In this document: positions 45,654-54,105 of the stretch, piece after piece
Numbering within the stretch: the stretch's first letter is position 1
How the letters are laid out: the number at the start of each line of letters is the position of its first letter
NCBI GenBank assembly: GCA_025998755.1
Contig: AP024674.1
Location: forward strand, 124,001-188,000
Source of the DNA: Armatimonadota bacterium
GTDB taxonomy: Bacteria; Armatimonadota; UBA5829; DSUL01
Reading direction: 5' to 3'
DNA: 64,000 nucleotides
Notes under the pieces: model-generated
The model's database searches: none
The model's input: only the letters and a program-made list of their open reading frames with translations
Told to the model about the DNA's origin: nothing
Program-made: the position numbers and the translations under genes

Positions 45654-46520
45654 TCACTCAGCAGGTTCCCTCACAATGCGGAACCCGGCGAATGGTCCGT
45701 CTGACAGCCACCATTTGCTTTTCGGGTTCTGCGGGTCGGTGACGTTCCAGTCTGGAGTCTGATACATCCGAACTGACGGTCCAACCTTCTTTGCAGTGCT
45801 GTCGTAAGTCCCGCCGCACAGCACGGGCTTGCCTTCGAAATCCCGGCACCATTCCCCCACGTTGCCCGCCATATCGTGCAGCCCCCAGGCGTTCGGCTTC
45901 TTCTTCCCGGCAGGATGGGGGGTCTCCTGCCAGAACCAAGCGTATTCCGACAGGCGCTCCGCAGGAATCTCCTCGCCGCCTGCCCGGCAGGCCCATTCCC
46001 ACTCCCATTCGGTGGGGAGGCGGTACTTCTGCCCTGTCAACGCCGATAGCCACTTGCAGTACTCTTCGGCCGCGTGGAAACTGAGACTGATGGCTGGATA
46101 ACCTTTGTGTCCGAACCCCCGGTCCGGCGCGCCGTACGGTTTGCTGGGACGCGAGACAGCGTCCGCAGTCTGGCCGGCGGGGCGCTCCTCAAGCCCCAGC
46201 AAAAAGACGTCGTACTCGTCCCAGGTCACCTCGGTCTTCCCGAACCAGAGGGGCTTGATCTCGACGCGCACCTCGCGGGATGGGTCGCGCGGGTCCTTCG
46301 TCACCAGTGTGCCGCCCGGGATCCGGATCAGCTCGAACTCCACCGTCGTCCCCGGGATTCGCACCGTCTCGCGTGGCAGGGAAGGGGTTTTCGTCCCGGT
46401 GTCAGCCATAATGGGAGCGGCCAGGATTGCTGTCAGAGCCGCCAGCGACAAGATGGCCGACACGCGCCTCAGTGCCGCGCGGGAAAGGAACGGAACGGAG
46501 TTGTCAGCGTTCAGAATCAT
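45654..46520 (-). CDS. SUMF1/FGE-like exported protein lacking the FGE cysteine pair
   Basis: 288 residues. A signal-like N-terminus (VSAILSLAALTAILAAPIMA) precedes a formylglycine-generating-enzyme-like fold: FELIRIPGGTLV, FGKTEVTWDEYDVFL, AISLSFHAAEEYCKWLSALTGQKYRLPTEWEWEWACRAG, GLHDMAGNVGEWCRD and GPFAGFRIVRE. In real FGE an RGGSW-Cx4C region carries the active cysteines. Here it reads LCGGTYDSTAKKVGPSVRM with no Cx4C, so oxidation of sulfatase cysteines is unlikely. The likely role is binding or another C-type-lectin-like function. ATG 46520 makes its 5' end overlap the divergent apbE start by 20 bp. Confidence 0.8.
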   Translation of the reverse strand: MILNADNSVPFLSRAALRRVSAILSLAALTAILAAPIMADTGTKTPSLPRETVRIPGTTVEFELIRIPGGTLVTKDPRDPSREVRVEIKPLWFGKTEVTWDEYDVFLLGLEERPAGQTADAVSRPSKPYGAPDRGFGHKGYPAISLSFHAAEEYCKWLSALTGQKYRLPTEWEWEWACRAGGEEIPAERLSEYAWFWQETPHPAGKKKPNAWGLHDMAGNVGEWCRDFEGKPVLCGGTYDSTAKKVGPSVRMYQTPDWNVTDPQNPKSKWWLSDGPFAGFRIVREPAE

Positions 46521-47469
46521 CGCGTTCTGTATCTTCCTTGTGGGGGTGCCTGCAGAGTCCACCAGGCCCGCCATCGCCGGGTGTGACCGGCAGCCGGTGC
46601 GGTTTCAGTATACGGAACTGCACATGGGCGTGCAAGCGCGCATCACCCTTTATGCCCGAGACGAGGCTGCTGCACTGTCCGCCGCCCGCGCCGCGTTCGC
46701 CCGCATCGCGGAGCTGGAGGAGATCTTCAGCGACTACCGTCCCGGAAGCGAGCTGATGCGCCTGTGCGCGGGGGCCGGCGGCGCGCCCCGCCACGTGAGC
46801 CGGGAGCTATTCGAGGTCCTCGAATTCGCTCAGCGGCTCTCCCGCTTGAGCGGCGGAGCGTTCGACGTGACCTGCGGCCCGGCAGTTAGACTGTGGAGAG
46901 AGGCCCGCAAGTCACAATCGTTTCCGGCTTTGAGCGATCTGCGCCGGGCCCGTGCGCTGGTGGACTGGCGCGCCGTGAAGCTTTTCCCGGAGACGCGGGA
47001 GGTCCGCCTGCGCAAGGAAGGGATGCTGCTGGACCTCGGCGGCATCGCGAAAGGGTATGCCTGCGATGAGGCCATCCGAGTACTGCGGAGACGCGGCATC
47101 CGAAGTGCCCTGATTGAGATGGGTGGCGATATCGTCGCATCCGGGCCGCCTCCCGGTCAGCCGGGATGGCGCATCGAACTGCCGAATGCGCCGGATGCGG
47201 AGCGCGTGATGATCCTGGTCGACGGAGCTGTGTCCTCCTCCGGGGATACGGAGCAATTCGTCGAGCTTGACGGGAAACGCTTCTCCCACATAGTAGACCC
47301 CCGCTCCGCCCTCGCGCTCACCAGCCGGATCGCGGTGACTGTGCAGGCCCCACGAGGAATGCTGTCGGATGCGCTTTCAACTGCGGTCAGCGTGCTGGGA
47401 GCAGAGGATGGACGGATGCTCCTGCGCCACTTTCCGGGGACTCGGCTCTGGGTGACGACCGCCCTCTGA
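46501..47469 (+). CDS. apbE: FAD:protein FMN transferase (ApbE)
   Basis: 322 residues from TTG 46501, with AAAGGAACGGA upstream. The start is chosen because it yields a signal-like segment (FRIIAFCIFLVGVPA) and a lipobox-like IAGC, as usual for this periplasmic lipoprotein. ATG 46624 would lack it. ApbE attaches FMN to Thr residues of electron-transfer proteins such as NqrB/C or RnfG. Motifs: YTELHMGVQARITLYA, GGAFDVTCGPAVRLWR, GMLLDLGGIAKGYACDEA, SALIEMGGDIVASG, AVSSSGDTEQFVELDGKRFSHIVDPRS (Asp/His metal and flavin site) and ALSTAVSVLG. No flavin-accepting target is in the window. Confidence 0.92.
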   Translation: MSAFRIIAFCIFLVGVPAESTRPAIAGCDRQPVRFQYTELHMGVQARITLYARDEAAALSAARAAFARIAELEEIFSDYRPGSELMRLCAGAGGAPRHVSRELFEVLEFAQRLSRLSGGAFDVTCGPAVRLWREARKSQSFPALSDLRRARALVDWRAVKLFPETREVRLRKEGMLLDLGGIAKGYACDEAIRVLRRRGIRSALIEMGGDIVASGPPPGQPGWRIELPNAPDAERVMILVDGAVSSSGDTEQFVELDGKRFSHIVDPRSALALTSRIAVTVQAPRGMLSDALSTAVSVLGAEDGRMLLRHFPGTRLWVTTAL

Positions 47470-47478
47470 AGCCATAGT

Positions 47479-47913
47479 CTAAGGGGTGGCCAGCAGACCC
47501 GCGAAGATGATGAAGTTGGTGGCGTGGCCCAGGTAGCAGAACCAGCAGTGCACTTGGAGCCGGAAGCGCAGGCTCCAGATCAGGTAGATGCCCACCACCA
47601 CGGTCAGGGCACTCAGGGCGAGCAGCGCCGGGCGCCAGGGCAGCGACCCGGTCCCGAGCGCCGCGGCTGCAAGAGAGCCCGCGAGCAGATACCAGACCAC
47701 GCCGAGCACACTGTTCGGGACACCGAACAGGCGCGCCCGAGGACTTGTGATCACTTTTCGGCAGTCCCCGGAATCCACCCGGCAGACCCGGGTCAGGAGA
47801 GGTGAATCCAGCGCCAGCCAGCCGTATATCATGGCTGTAAACAGCGCCGCATTCACCAGGCCCACAATCGCCGCCGCAAGGATCAGGCTGTACCAGATAG
47901 CGATCTGCTCCAT
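47479..47913 (-). CDS. Vitamin K epoxide reductase (VKOR) family protein
   Basis: 144 residues, four or more TMs. The loop cysteines CRVDSGDC precede ITSPRARLFGVPNSVLGVVWYLL (conserved Ser). The active CxxC is CWFC in LQVHCWFCYLGHATNF. Bacterial VKORs reoxidise a DsbA-like thioredoxin partner using quinone. Here no thioredoxin domain is fused, so a separate partner is expected. It converges with apbE, with 9 bp between stops. Conserved element copy C lies about 120 bp upstream of its ATG. Confidence 0.9.
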   Translation of the reverse strand: MEQIAIWYSLILAAAIVGLVNAALFTAMIYGWLALDSPLLTRVCRVDSGDCRKVITSPRARLFGVPNSVLGVVWYLLAGSLAAAALGTGSLPWRPALLALSALTVVVGIYLIWSLRFRLQVHCWFCYLGHATNFIIFAGLLATP

Positions 47914-48234
47914 AGCTTCGTGTCAAAGGTTGGAACGCCGCCACACTTCGGAGCGTTCCTTGCCGGATCCTGCCGCTCACCTCAATGTCCACTCCAAGAT
48001 GCCTTCCCTTGCGCTGGTCCAGCATCGCGCCGCAAGCGCGCGTATCAAGACCACGCATTGCGCGGAGAGGTTTCGACACATCCGGGCTGTGCCGGACGGT
48101 TCAAATGGCCTGCGTTGCGGTGAGACCAGCGTTCGGGGTGATCTGCAAGGTTGTCGCGCGCTGCCCGAGCACTGGGCAACCTGCCCTGTAAGCTTCGTGG
48201 GGTAAGCCAGGTTCAAAGCCCTTGCGGTGCACAC
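47914..48234. other. Intergenic region upstream of the VKOR gene
   Basis: No supportable gene. It contains conserved element copy C at 48033..48110 and begins, in minus-strand order, after the terminator of the PEP-CTERM gene. No good promoter pair was seen. Confidence 0.45.
48033..48110 (-). repeat. Conserved intergenic element, copy C
   Basis: Plus-strand blocks AGCGCGCGTATCAAGACC, GGTTTCGAC and GCCGGACGGTTCAA, spaced as in copies A and B within 2 nt. On the minus strand GTCCGG pairs with CCGGAT around a 6-nt loop. It lies between the minus-strand terminator at 48235 and the VKOR gene. Confidence 0.55.
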
Positions 48235-48269
48235 AAAAGGGGACGGGCTTCGCCCGGGAAGCCCGCCCC
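48235..48269 (-). terminator. Intrinsic terminator of the PEP-CTERM propeller gene
   Basis: Stem of 12 bp with one bulge (48239-48251 with 48258-48269), 6-nt loop, then TTTT on the minus strand (48238-48235). It lies 36 bp after the stop of the minus-strand gene. Confidence 0.8.
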
Positions 48270-48304
48270 CTGTTAAGATATTGAGACGGGGATGCGAAGA
48301 TAGG

Positions 48305-49246
48305 TCAGGCTTTCTTGCGGCGCAGGAGACCTGCCATTCCAAAAAGTCCTGCGCTGAGAGCGGCCAGGCTGCCCGGTTCGGGCACCAGTTGAGTGATCCC
48401 GTAGGGGGCCGTCAGCCCGCCCGATCCGATCGGGATGAACGTGGTCTTGGCATACGGAAACACCGAGATGTCATAGTGCACGATCCCCGTGCTTCCAACC
48501 AGCAGGAAACTGGTGGGAATGGTCAGGTCCGGGATCAGCATACTGTTCATCCACTGGGGCACACCCTGCGTCTCCACGTAGGGCCCCGTCCAGTTGCCAT
48601 CAATATCCCAGCCAAGGAAATAGCCGGCATTTGCGCTATCGTTGCGAGCAGCCCGGATGGCTTCAGTGTTGCCTATCTTGACGATGGCCACACTGTTCAG
48701 GCGCGGATTCTGCACGACGCTGATCACGTTCTGCCTGTCAGAATCCCAACGAAGGATATGCCCGTTGCTCGCAACATACAGCCGATTCTGGCTGTCCAGG
48801 GCCATACCCATCGGTGTTGTCAGCGACTGGGAGCCGAGAGGCAGAACGCCAGATGTATCGTCCGGCTTGAAGTAATAAACTTTGTTCTGCTGGTTATCCG
48901 AAGCGTAGACAACTCCGTCGGCATCCACAATGGCCCCGCCGATCCAGCCCGTATTGGTGGCGTAAGTCTTGGTCAGATTGCCGTTGATGTCGAACCGGAG
49001 GAACTGGCTTGTGCCATTGGTGTAATAGGAGCCCACGTAGACATTCCCCATGGCATCGGCGTATACGGTTGTGGGCCGGTAGACGCTGGCGAAAACACCC
49101 ACGAAGTTCCCGGCGGAGTCGTAGCGCAGAACTTTGCTGCTGCCGTAGTCGGCCACCAGGAAGTCGTAAGCGGCATCTGCCGGAGTGCTCCCCAGCAAAG
49201 CAATGGCTCCGCAGATGGCCACAAGCAGCACTCTGAGTGTGCTCAT
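48305..49246 (-). CDS. Secreted beta-propeller (NHL-like) protein with PEP-CTERM sorting signal
   Basis: 313 residues with a signal peptide ending ADA. The propeller consists of blades such as LVADYGSSKVLRYDSAGNFVGVF and LTTPMGMALDSQNRLYVASNG. The C-terminus VPEPGSLAALSAGLFGMAGLLRRKKA is a PEP-CTERM signal: a PEP motif, a hydrophobic stretch and an Arg/Lys tail, processed by an exosortase. The blade GYFLGWDIDGNWTGPYVET is almost identical to the protein at 54106, so the two share a propeller but end differently. The ATG has GGAG 8 nt upstream. No exosortase gene is in the window. Ligand unknown. Confidence 0.9.
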   Translation of the reverse strand: MSTLRVLLVAICGAIALLGSTPADAAYDFLVADYGSSKVLRYDSAGNFVGVFASVYRPTTVYADAMGNVYVGSYYTNGTSQFLRFDINGNLTKTYATNTGWIGGAIVDADGVVYASDNQQNKVYYFKPDDTSGVLPLGSQSLTTPMGMALDSQNRLYVASNGHILRWDSDRQNVISVVQNPRLNSVAIVKIGNTEAIRAARNDSANAGYFLGWDIDGNWTGPYVETQGVPQWMNSMLIPDLTIPTSFLLVGSTGIVHYDISVFPYAKTTFIPIGSGGLTAPYGITQLVPEPGSLAALSAGLFGMAGLLRRKKA

Positions 49247-49476
49247 TTCCCTTTCTCCTTTTCTTTTTCGTCTCGTATGCCGTTTCTGAGTCAGAACACG
49301 GCGAGCCCTTGCGTTGGGCCCTCCGAAGGTTCTGTTCGAGCATTATTGCAGCGCGCAGCGGGACGCAGTTGCCGACGCGCAGCCTGTATGCAATTCAAGT
49401 CTAGGAGGACTCCCGAGACGCGGTCAACCGGCTTCCTGCCTTATCGGGACAAATGCCGCTTTTCCAAAGCTTCACG

Positions 49477-52458
49477 CTACGGCTGGAAACGGATCAAAAC
49501 GAAGCGCTCCGGCGGGATGGTGACCTGCAATACGTTGTTCGAGAGGGAGATGTTCGTATTCGTGAGCATATTCCGGACGGAGGGGTTGGGGAAGCCCTTC
49601 CAACGCAGACGCACCGTTGACGGTGCTCCTCCGTTAAAGCTCCTGAGGTTGGAGATCACCAGCAGGACGCGACCATTGCGCTCCCAGGTGGCGAAGACGT
49701 CCTCCCGTGCCGGTGCGGAGACCCATTCGAAGAAGGGATTTTCCCTCCAGCACGGTATGAAGTTGGCGCGCCGCACTCCGAAGCCTCGCAGCACGCCATA
49801 GATCTGCTTCACAACGTTCTGGTTCATATTCACCAGCCACGCTTGCGGCACGCCGTGAGGGAGGGCCCACGCGAAGGACATCCAGGTCTGTTTGTCGTCT
49901 GGCGGAGGATCGCCCGCCTCCGTAAGCAGTCCATTGAAAAGATAGTTGGGAACGCCGAAGGCCGTGGACAGGCAGCGGGCGCGGAACAGGTCGAGCCCCC
50001 AGCACTGAGCATAGCTGGCGGAGGTGTTCCCGTAGAGGCAACCATAGGGCTGCTCGCCCGTCAGCCATTCCGTGGCGAAGCCTATGATGGGAGGCACGAA
50101 CTCCCAGGTATGCACCCAGTAGTGGTAGCGTGGAAACCCCGGGCGCTCCGGAGCATCAAGCGGAGGAGTATACGGGCTGGTGACTGTGTCTTCCATCATC
50201 ATGGCGAACCTTTTCATCGCTTCCCGGCTCGCCAGCACGGGTACCGTGGGCTGGGTAACACCGTTGTCATCCACCCACCCGCACCCGTGATGCGAATTGC
50301 GGCAGTGGAACTGCCCTCCCAGCCACCCGTCGAAGTAGAATCCGTCCAGGGAATAGGTCTGCATGACGTTCCGCCAAGTGTGCGTCAGGAAGTCAATGTA
50401 GCTCGTTGCGGCAGAGCAGTCCGCATACTGCGGGATAGAATCCCACGTGAGCACGTCCTCGGGCAGCCTCTGCCATTCGAGGAAGAAGTCGCTGAAAGGC
50501 GTCATCGGCGGAGAGATCTTCTGCGGGCAGGAGGCCGGTCCCACGGCGGCCACTCCGCGGTCGTGATACATCCGCACCCGCTGGGTCAGCACCGTCGCGT
50601 TGAGGTGCTCCGGATCGTTCAGCCCCTGCATGATGTCCGTGTTCCATATCACCATCATGTCCATGTTGCCGGGCATGGCAAGCCAGGCCAGAGAGGAAGG
50701 CCAAGCGAACGCCCGGTCCGCCACCATGGAGTGATAGTCGGGAGGCAGGGGCTTGATGGGAGTGGCCTGGATTCCGAACTCGAAGCGCAGACCGTCCGCC
50801 GGCGTCTGAGACTCGATCAGGTTCATTCGGTAGACCGAAGCAGGCGAGCCGGGCACGAACGTGCAGAAGTTAGACAACGTTGCCGGCCTCCACTTTTCCA
50901 GGGAGGAGAATGTGAAGCCTATGCCCCGATCCTCGTTTCCAAACCAGTGGTAAAAGTTCGCCACCCATTCGTTCACCAGCCAGCCCAACTGTATGGGTGA
51001 CGTTCCGATGGCTCCGGCTCCCTCGGCTCCCGGACGGAAGGTCTGGTAAAGGCGCATCTGGGAAGCGCGCAGAGGAGCCTGTGCGCGCAGCCAGGTGAAT
51101 GTCACGTTCCGCTTAGGGTTGCTGATTCTGATCTCGAACCACAGGAAGCCATCGAAATCCGTCGTAATGCGGGCGGTGGCCTCCACGTCGCAGATGTCGC
51201 CAACGGCTTCTGCCACGGCACGGGCCGGGGTGTGGGAGAGAATCCGGAAGCTCTTGAGCCGGAATGTATGCGTCTCCGCTCCAATCCCTGCGGTCAGTGT
51301 CATCGCCGAGGCCAGAAGCTCTTCCCCGGAGCTGATGACGCTGTCCGGAAATATGCTCGTCCCCCAGGTCATAGTCCGGCCCCAGACGCTGATCTGCTTC
51401 TCCCCAGTGGTCACCGGCGTCCAAGGTTTTATGACCCGGTCAGGATCCACTCCTGTCCGGGAGGCGATCCACGGTGGCTCTTCCAGATGATTGAACGCCG
51501 CCTGTCCCTGAGCCAGCAGGACTCCCGCACGATAGGCGGAGGCCCTGCAGATGTAAGCGCCCCTAGGGAGCCCTGCGTATTCTATGCGGACGTCCCGAGG
51601 CTGGTTTGCCTGCATGGGCACCTCCCGGCTCAGGACCACGGCATTGTTCTGATCCAGAACCTCAAGTGTGCAAGAGATTGTCCCTGTGCCCAGTCCCGCA
51701 GGCAGCAGCCGGGCGATCAGATATTTCCGGGAGGGAACATTCAATGCTCGCACAGTCAGCCGGGCTGCTCCGGACTGGATCTCGAAGGAGAGGCGGTCCA
51801 CCTGGATGAAGTCCGCAGGCAGCCTGCATCGCTCCGCCGTCCATTCCAGACTTTGAAGCTGGCTCCACGAGGCGTTGGTCAGGGTGCCGCTGCCGGCGTC
51901 TTTGCGCCAGGATGTCCAGGGATCGCTCGTCGTGGTGGCGGCAGCGATGTCCATATCCACGACGTAAAGCGTCAAAGCGCCCGGACCGGTTGTGAACATC
52001 ACGAGATTGCGGTAGACGCTGCCGTTCGGGAAACGGGCGCGAAGGGTAACAGCGGAGACGCCGGATGAACCTTCCCCGTTGGCTTCGGCGCGCAGGTAGA
52101 ACCGCAGCGTGCTCCCTGATCCGGCTTCAGCCAGGCCGAAAGAACGCTCCAACTTGACTCCTCCGCCATTCACCCCCTGCCAGCCGTTCGCCTGGACGGC
52201 GTTTCCGGCCCAGGCATCCACCTTGGGCACGGACAGCGATGGGTTTCCCGCAGGAAGCGCCGACCAACCCGCCGCCGCAGCCTGCGCAGGAGTGTCGAAC
52301 TCCGTCCAGGCGTCAGGTGTCTGCGGGAAGGTCTGCGCGCGAACGGCGGCTGCCTCGCAGGTTAGAAGTACGGCAGTCAGTGCCGCTCTCAGGAGGACGG
52401 CGACGAGAACTCGGGACTGATTCGGTTGGAATCTGGGGCGGCTAAAGCTTTGAGGCAT
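49477..52458 (-). CDS. Large secreted glycoside-hydrolase-like protein
   Basis: About 993 residues with a signal peptide (LVAVLLRAALTAVLLTCEAAAVRA). Residues about 40-330 are beta-sandwich, concanavalin/CBM-like. The middle and C-terminal part look like a TIM barrel (about 580-880), including NMDMMVIWNTDIMQG, TYSLDGFYFDGWLGG (a candidate catalytic Asp region near residue 705) and GFATEWLTGEQPYG. A final beta-domain ends PPERFVLIRFQP. It resembles DUF6067/GH123-like proteins; this family call is moderate. ATG 52458 has AGGAG 9 nt upstream; ATG 52467 would overlap it. It faces the propeller operon and may act on the same polysaccharide-rich surface. Confidence 0.72.
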   Translation of the reverse strand: MPQSFSRPRFQPNQSRVLVAVLLRAALTAVLLTCEAAAVRAQTFPQTPDAWTEFDTPAQAAAAGWSALPAGNPSLSVPKVDAWAGNAVQANGWQGVNGGGVKLERSFGLAEAGSGSTLRFYLRAEANGEGSSGVSAVTLRARFPNGSVYRNLVMFTTGPGALTLYVVDMDIAAATTTSDPWTSWRKDAGSGTLTNASWSQLQSLEWTAERCRLPADFIQVDRLSFEIQSGAARLTVRALNVPSRKYLIARLLPAGLGTGTISCTLEVLDQNNAVVLSREVPMQANQPRDVRIEYAGLPRGAYICRASAYRAGVLLAQGQAAFNHLEEPPWIASRTGVDPDRVIKPWTPVTTGEKQISVWGRTMTWGTSIFPDSVISSGEELLASAMTLTAGIGAETHTFRLKSFRILSHTPARAVAEAVGDICDVEATARITTDFDGFLWFEIRISNPKRNVTFTWLRAQAPLRASQMRLYQTFRPGAEGAGAIGTSPIQLGWLVNEWVANFYHWFGNEDRGIGFTFSSLEKWRPATLSNFCTFVPGSPASVYRMNLIESQTPADGLRFEFGIQATPIKPLPPDYHSMVADRAFAWPSSLAWLAMPGNMDMMVIWNTDIMQGLNDPEHLNATVLTQRVRMYHDRGVAAVGPASCPQKISPPMTPFSDFFLEWQRLPEDVLTWDSIPQYADCSAATSYIDFLTHTWRNVMQTYSLDGFYFDGWLGGQFHCRNSHHGCGWVDDNGVTQPTVPVLASREAMKRFAMMMEDTVTSPYTPPLDAPERPGFPRYHYWVHTWEFVPPIIGFATEWLTGEQPYGCLYGNTSASYAQCWGLDLFRARCLSTAFGVPNYLFNGLLTEAGDPPPDDKQTWMSFAWALPHGVPQAWLVNMNQNVVKQIYGVLRGFGVRRANFIPCWRENPFFEWVSAPAREDVFATWERNGRVLLVISNLRSFNGGAPSTVRLRWKGFPNPSVRNMLTNTNISLSNNVLQVTIPPERFVLIRFQP

Positions 52459-52837
52459 CAGAAACATCTCCTGGCGGTCGGAGTCGGACACAGTAGGATT
52501 CGGAGCAGGAGCCCCGACTATCCGGCAATATCTTACCATTCCGTGCCTGTGGCTCCGCCGGGTTTGGAGCGCAAACCTTCGAAATTCGAGGCTAATCCCG
52601 ATTGTTAGAGCGCCCGAGCCAGCGGACGGCGATTCAAGAGCCGGTTTCGAAGACAAAGCATGGATTATCGTATTCACGCGGGCGTTGGCGTGCGGTATCT
52701 TTGAGTGTAGGGACCCGAGAGCCCCCGCTTGTCCGTCTGGGACTCCCGGCGTTGCGGCTTGAACAGCGGTGTTTCCGCGCCCGGGTGCCTGGCAACAACT
52801 GCCAATAGACCGCATGAGTGCGAAAGGAGGAGACGAC
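52459..52837. other. Divergent intergenic region between hydrolase-like gene and propeller operon
   Basis: 379 bp without a supportable gene. It must hold promoters for both directions, but I see only weak candidates (for example TAAGAT on the minus strand near 52533). A strong AAAGGAGGAG ribosome site precedes the plus-strand start. No repeats or RNA fold recognised. Confidence 0.45.
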
Positions 52838-54040
52838 ATGCGCTTGCTCTGGCGAATGCCCGTTTTGCTGGCGCTGGTGATGACAATGCTCCAGCTCGGG
52901 GTTCCCGCTATGGCCGACGGCCCGTACGAACTGCTGGTGGTCAGCTCCAACAACAGAGTGCTCCGCTTCGATCCGGACGGGCGGTATCGTGGGGTTTTCA
53001 CAGCGGATCCCGGGCTGATCGGTCCGCTGGGCATTGCAGTCGGGCCGGATGGGAAGGTCTACGTCAGCGCCGAAAGCTCTGGACGGGCGTCGGTCCGGCG
53101 GTATTCCAGCGACGGGACTTTCGAGCGAGAGTACTACACTTTTTCCCTGTCGAGCCCCTTCGGCGTGGCCCTGGATGCGGCGAACAACCTTTATGTCAGC
53201 AGCTACAGCGGCGACGAGGTTGTGCGCTGGCTCGCCAGTGGCGCCTACGACGGGACGTTTGCGTCAAGTGGCGGGATGGACGGCCCGGCGGGGATCTGCT
53301 TCGATTCGCAGGGCCGCCTGTATGTGGCCTGTGACATGTACGGCCAGGATCCTCCAGTCAAGGGGCGTGTGCTCAAGTTCGGACCCACCGGAGCCTTCGA
53401 ATCGCAAATCCTGATGGACAATCTTTATGTCTATCCCAGCGATGTTGCGGTGGATTCGGCGGGGGATGTCTATGTCCTGGTTACTATCGGAAAACCCAAT
53501 AACGCTGTCATCCGTTACGGTCCGGACGGATCCAACAAAGCCTATTACGCCTTCCCTGCCATCAACGCGCCTATCGGCATCGCTCTGCATCCTGACACCA
53601 ATCAAGTCTACGTAACCGGCGAGGAAGGGGTTTATCGTTGGGACCAGACGTCGGGCCAGCAACTGGTGGTGGCCAGCGGACAGTCCGGCCTGTCGCGGCC
53701 GATGGACATCGCCTTCCGCCCGCTTCAGCCGGCTGCCGGCAATACCATCACTTATCAAGGCAAACTGACCAATCCGCAAGGGCAGGCCGTCGAGGACGGG
53801 ACCTATACGCTTGTGGTGCGGTTCTACCAGGAACAAGAAGGGGGCACGCCCCTCTGGCAGTCCCTGGCCGTCAGTGTCCAGGTGAAGCAAGGCCTGTTCA
53901 CGGCCAGATTTTCCAAGGTTCCCGCTGATGTCTTTTCGGCGCGCAACGTGTGGATGGAAACTGAAGTCAACGGAGAGACCATCACGCCGCGGCGCTACAT
54001 CGGTTCGGTGCCTTTGTCCATAAGGGCTCCTGGAAACTGA
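52838..54040 (+). CDS. Secreted beta-propeller protein with C-terminal YQG/SVP beta-sandwich domain
   Basis: 400 residues with a signal peptide ending AMA. Residues about 28-295 form an NHL-like propeller: LLVVSSNNRVLRFDPDGRYRGVF, SSPFGVALDAANNLYVSSYSG and GPAGICFDSQGRLYVACD. Residues about 300-400 are a short domain starting NTITYQGKLTNPQG, with EDGTYTLVVRFYQ, GGTPLWQ, VWMETEVNGETITPR and ending near SVPLSIRA. This domain is widespread in surface and tail-fibre-like proteins ending in SVPYAFxA. ATG 52838 has AAAGGAGGAG upstream. First gene of an operon of three; paralogue of 54106, 56440, 58119 and 48305. Confidence 0.87.
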   Translation: MRLLWRMPVLLALVMTMLQLGVPAMADGPYELLVVSSNNRVLRFDPDGRYRGVFTADPGLIGPLGIAVGPDGKVYVSAESSGRASVRRYSSDGTFEREYYTFSLSSPFGVALDAANNLYVSSYSGDEVVRWLASGAYDGTFASSGGMDGPAGICFDSQGRLYVACDMYGQDPPVKGRVLKFGPTGAFESQILMDNLYVYPSDVAVDSAGDVYVLVTIGKPNNAVIRYGPDGSNKAYYAFPAINAPIGIALHPDTNQVYVTGEEGVYRWDQTSGQQLVVASGQSGLSRPMDIAFRPLQPAAGNTITYQGKLTNPQGQAVEDGTYTLVVRFYQEQEGGTPLWQSLAVSVQVKQGLFTARFSKVPADVFSARNVWMETEVNGETITPRRYIGSVPLSIRAPGN

Positions 54041-54105
54041 TGAGACATCAGGAGTCAGGTCTGGTGCATCTGTCAGACAAAGATATGGGAAGGAGAGATC
54101 AGAAT

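Noticed and set aside
48183-48235. GGTTCAAAG-like T-arm suggestive of a tRNA
   Set aside because: No matching 5-bp stem around it, no anticodon arm or acceptor stem, and it lies between a terminator and element copy C.
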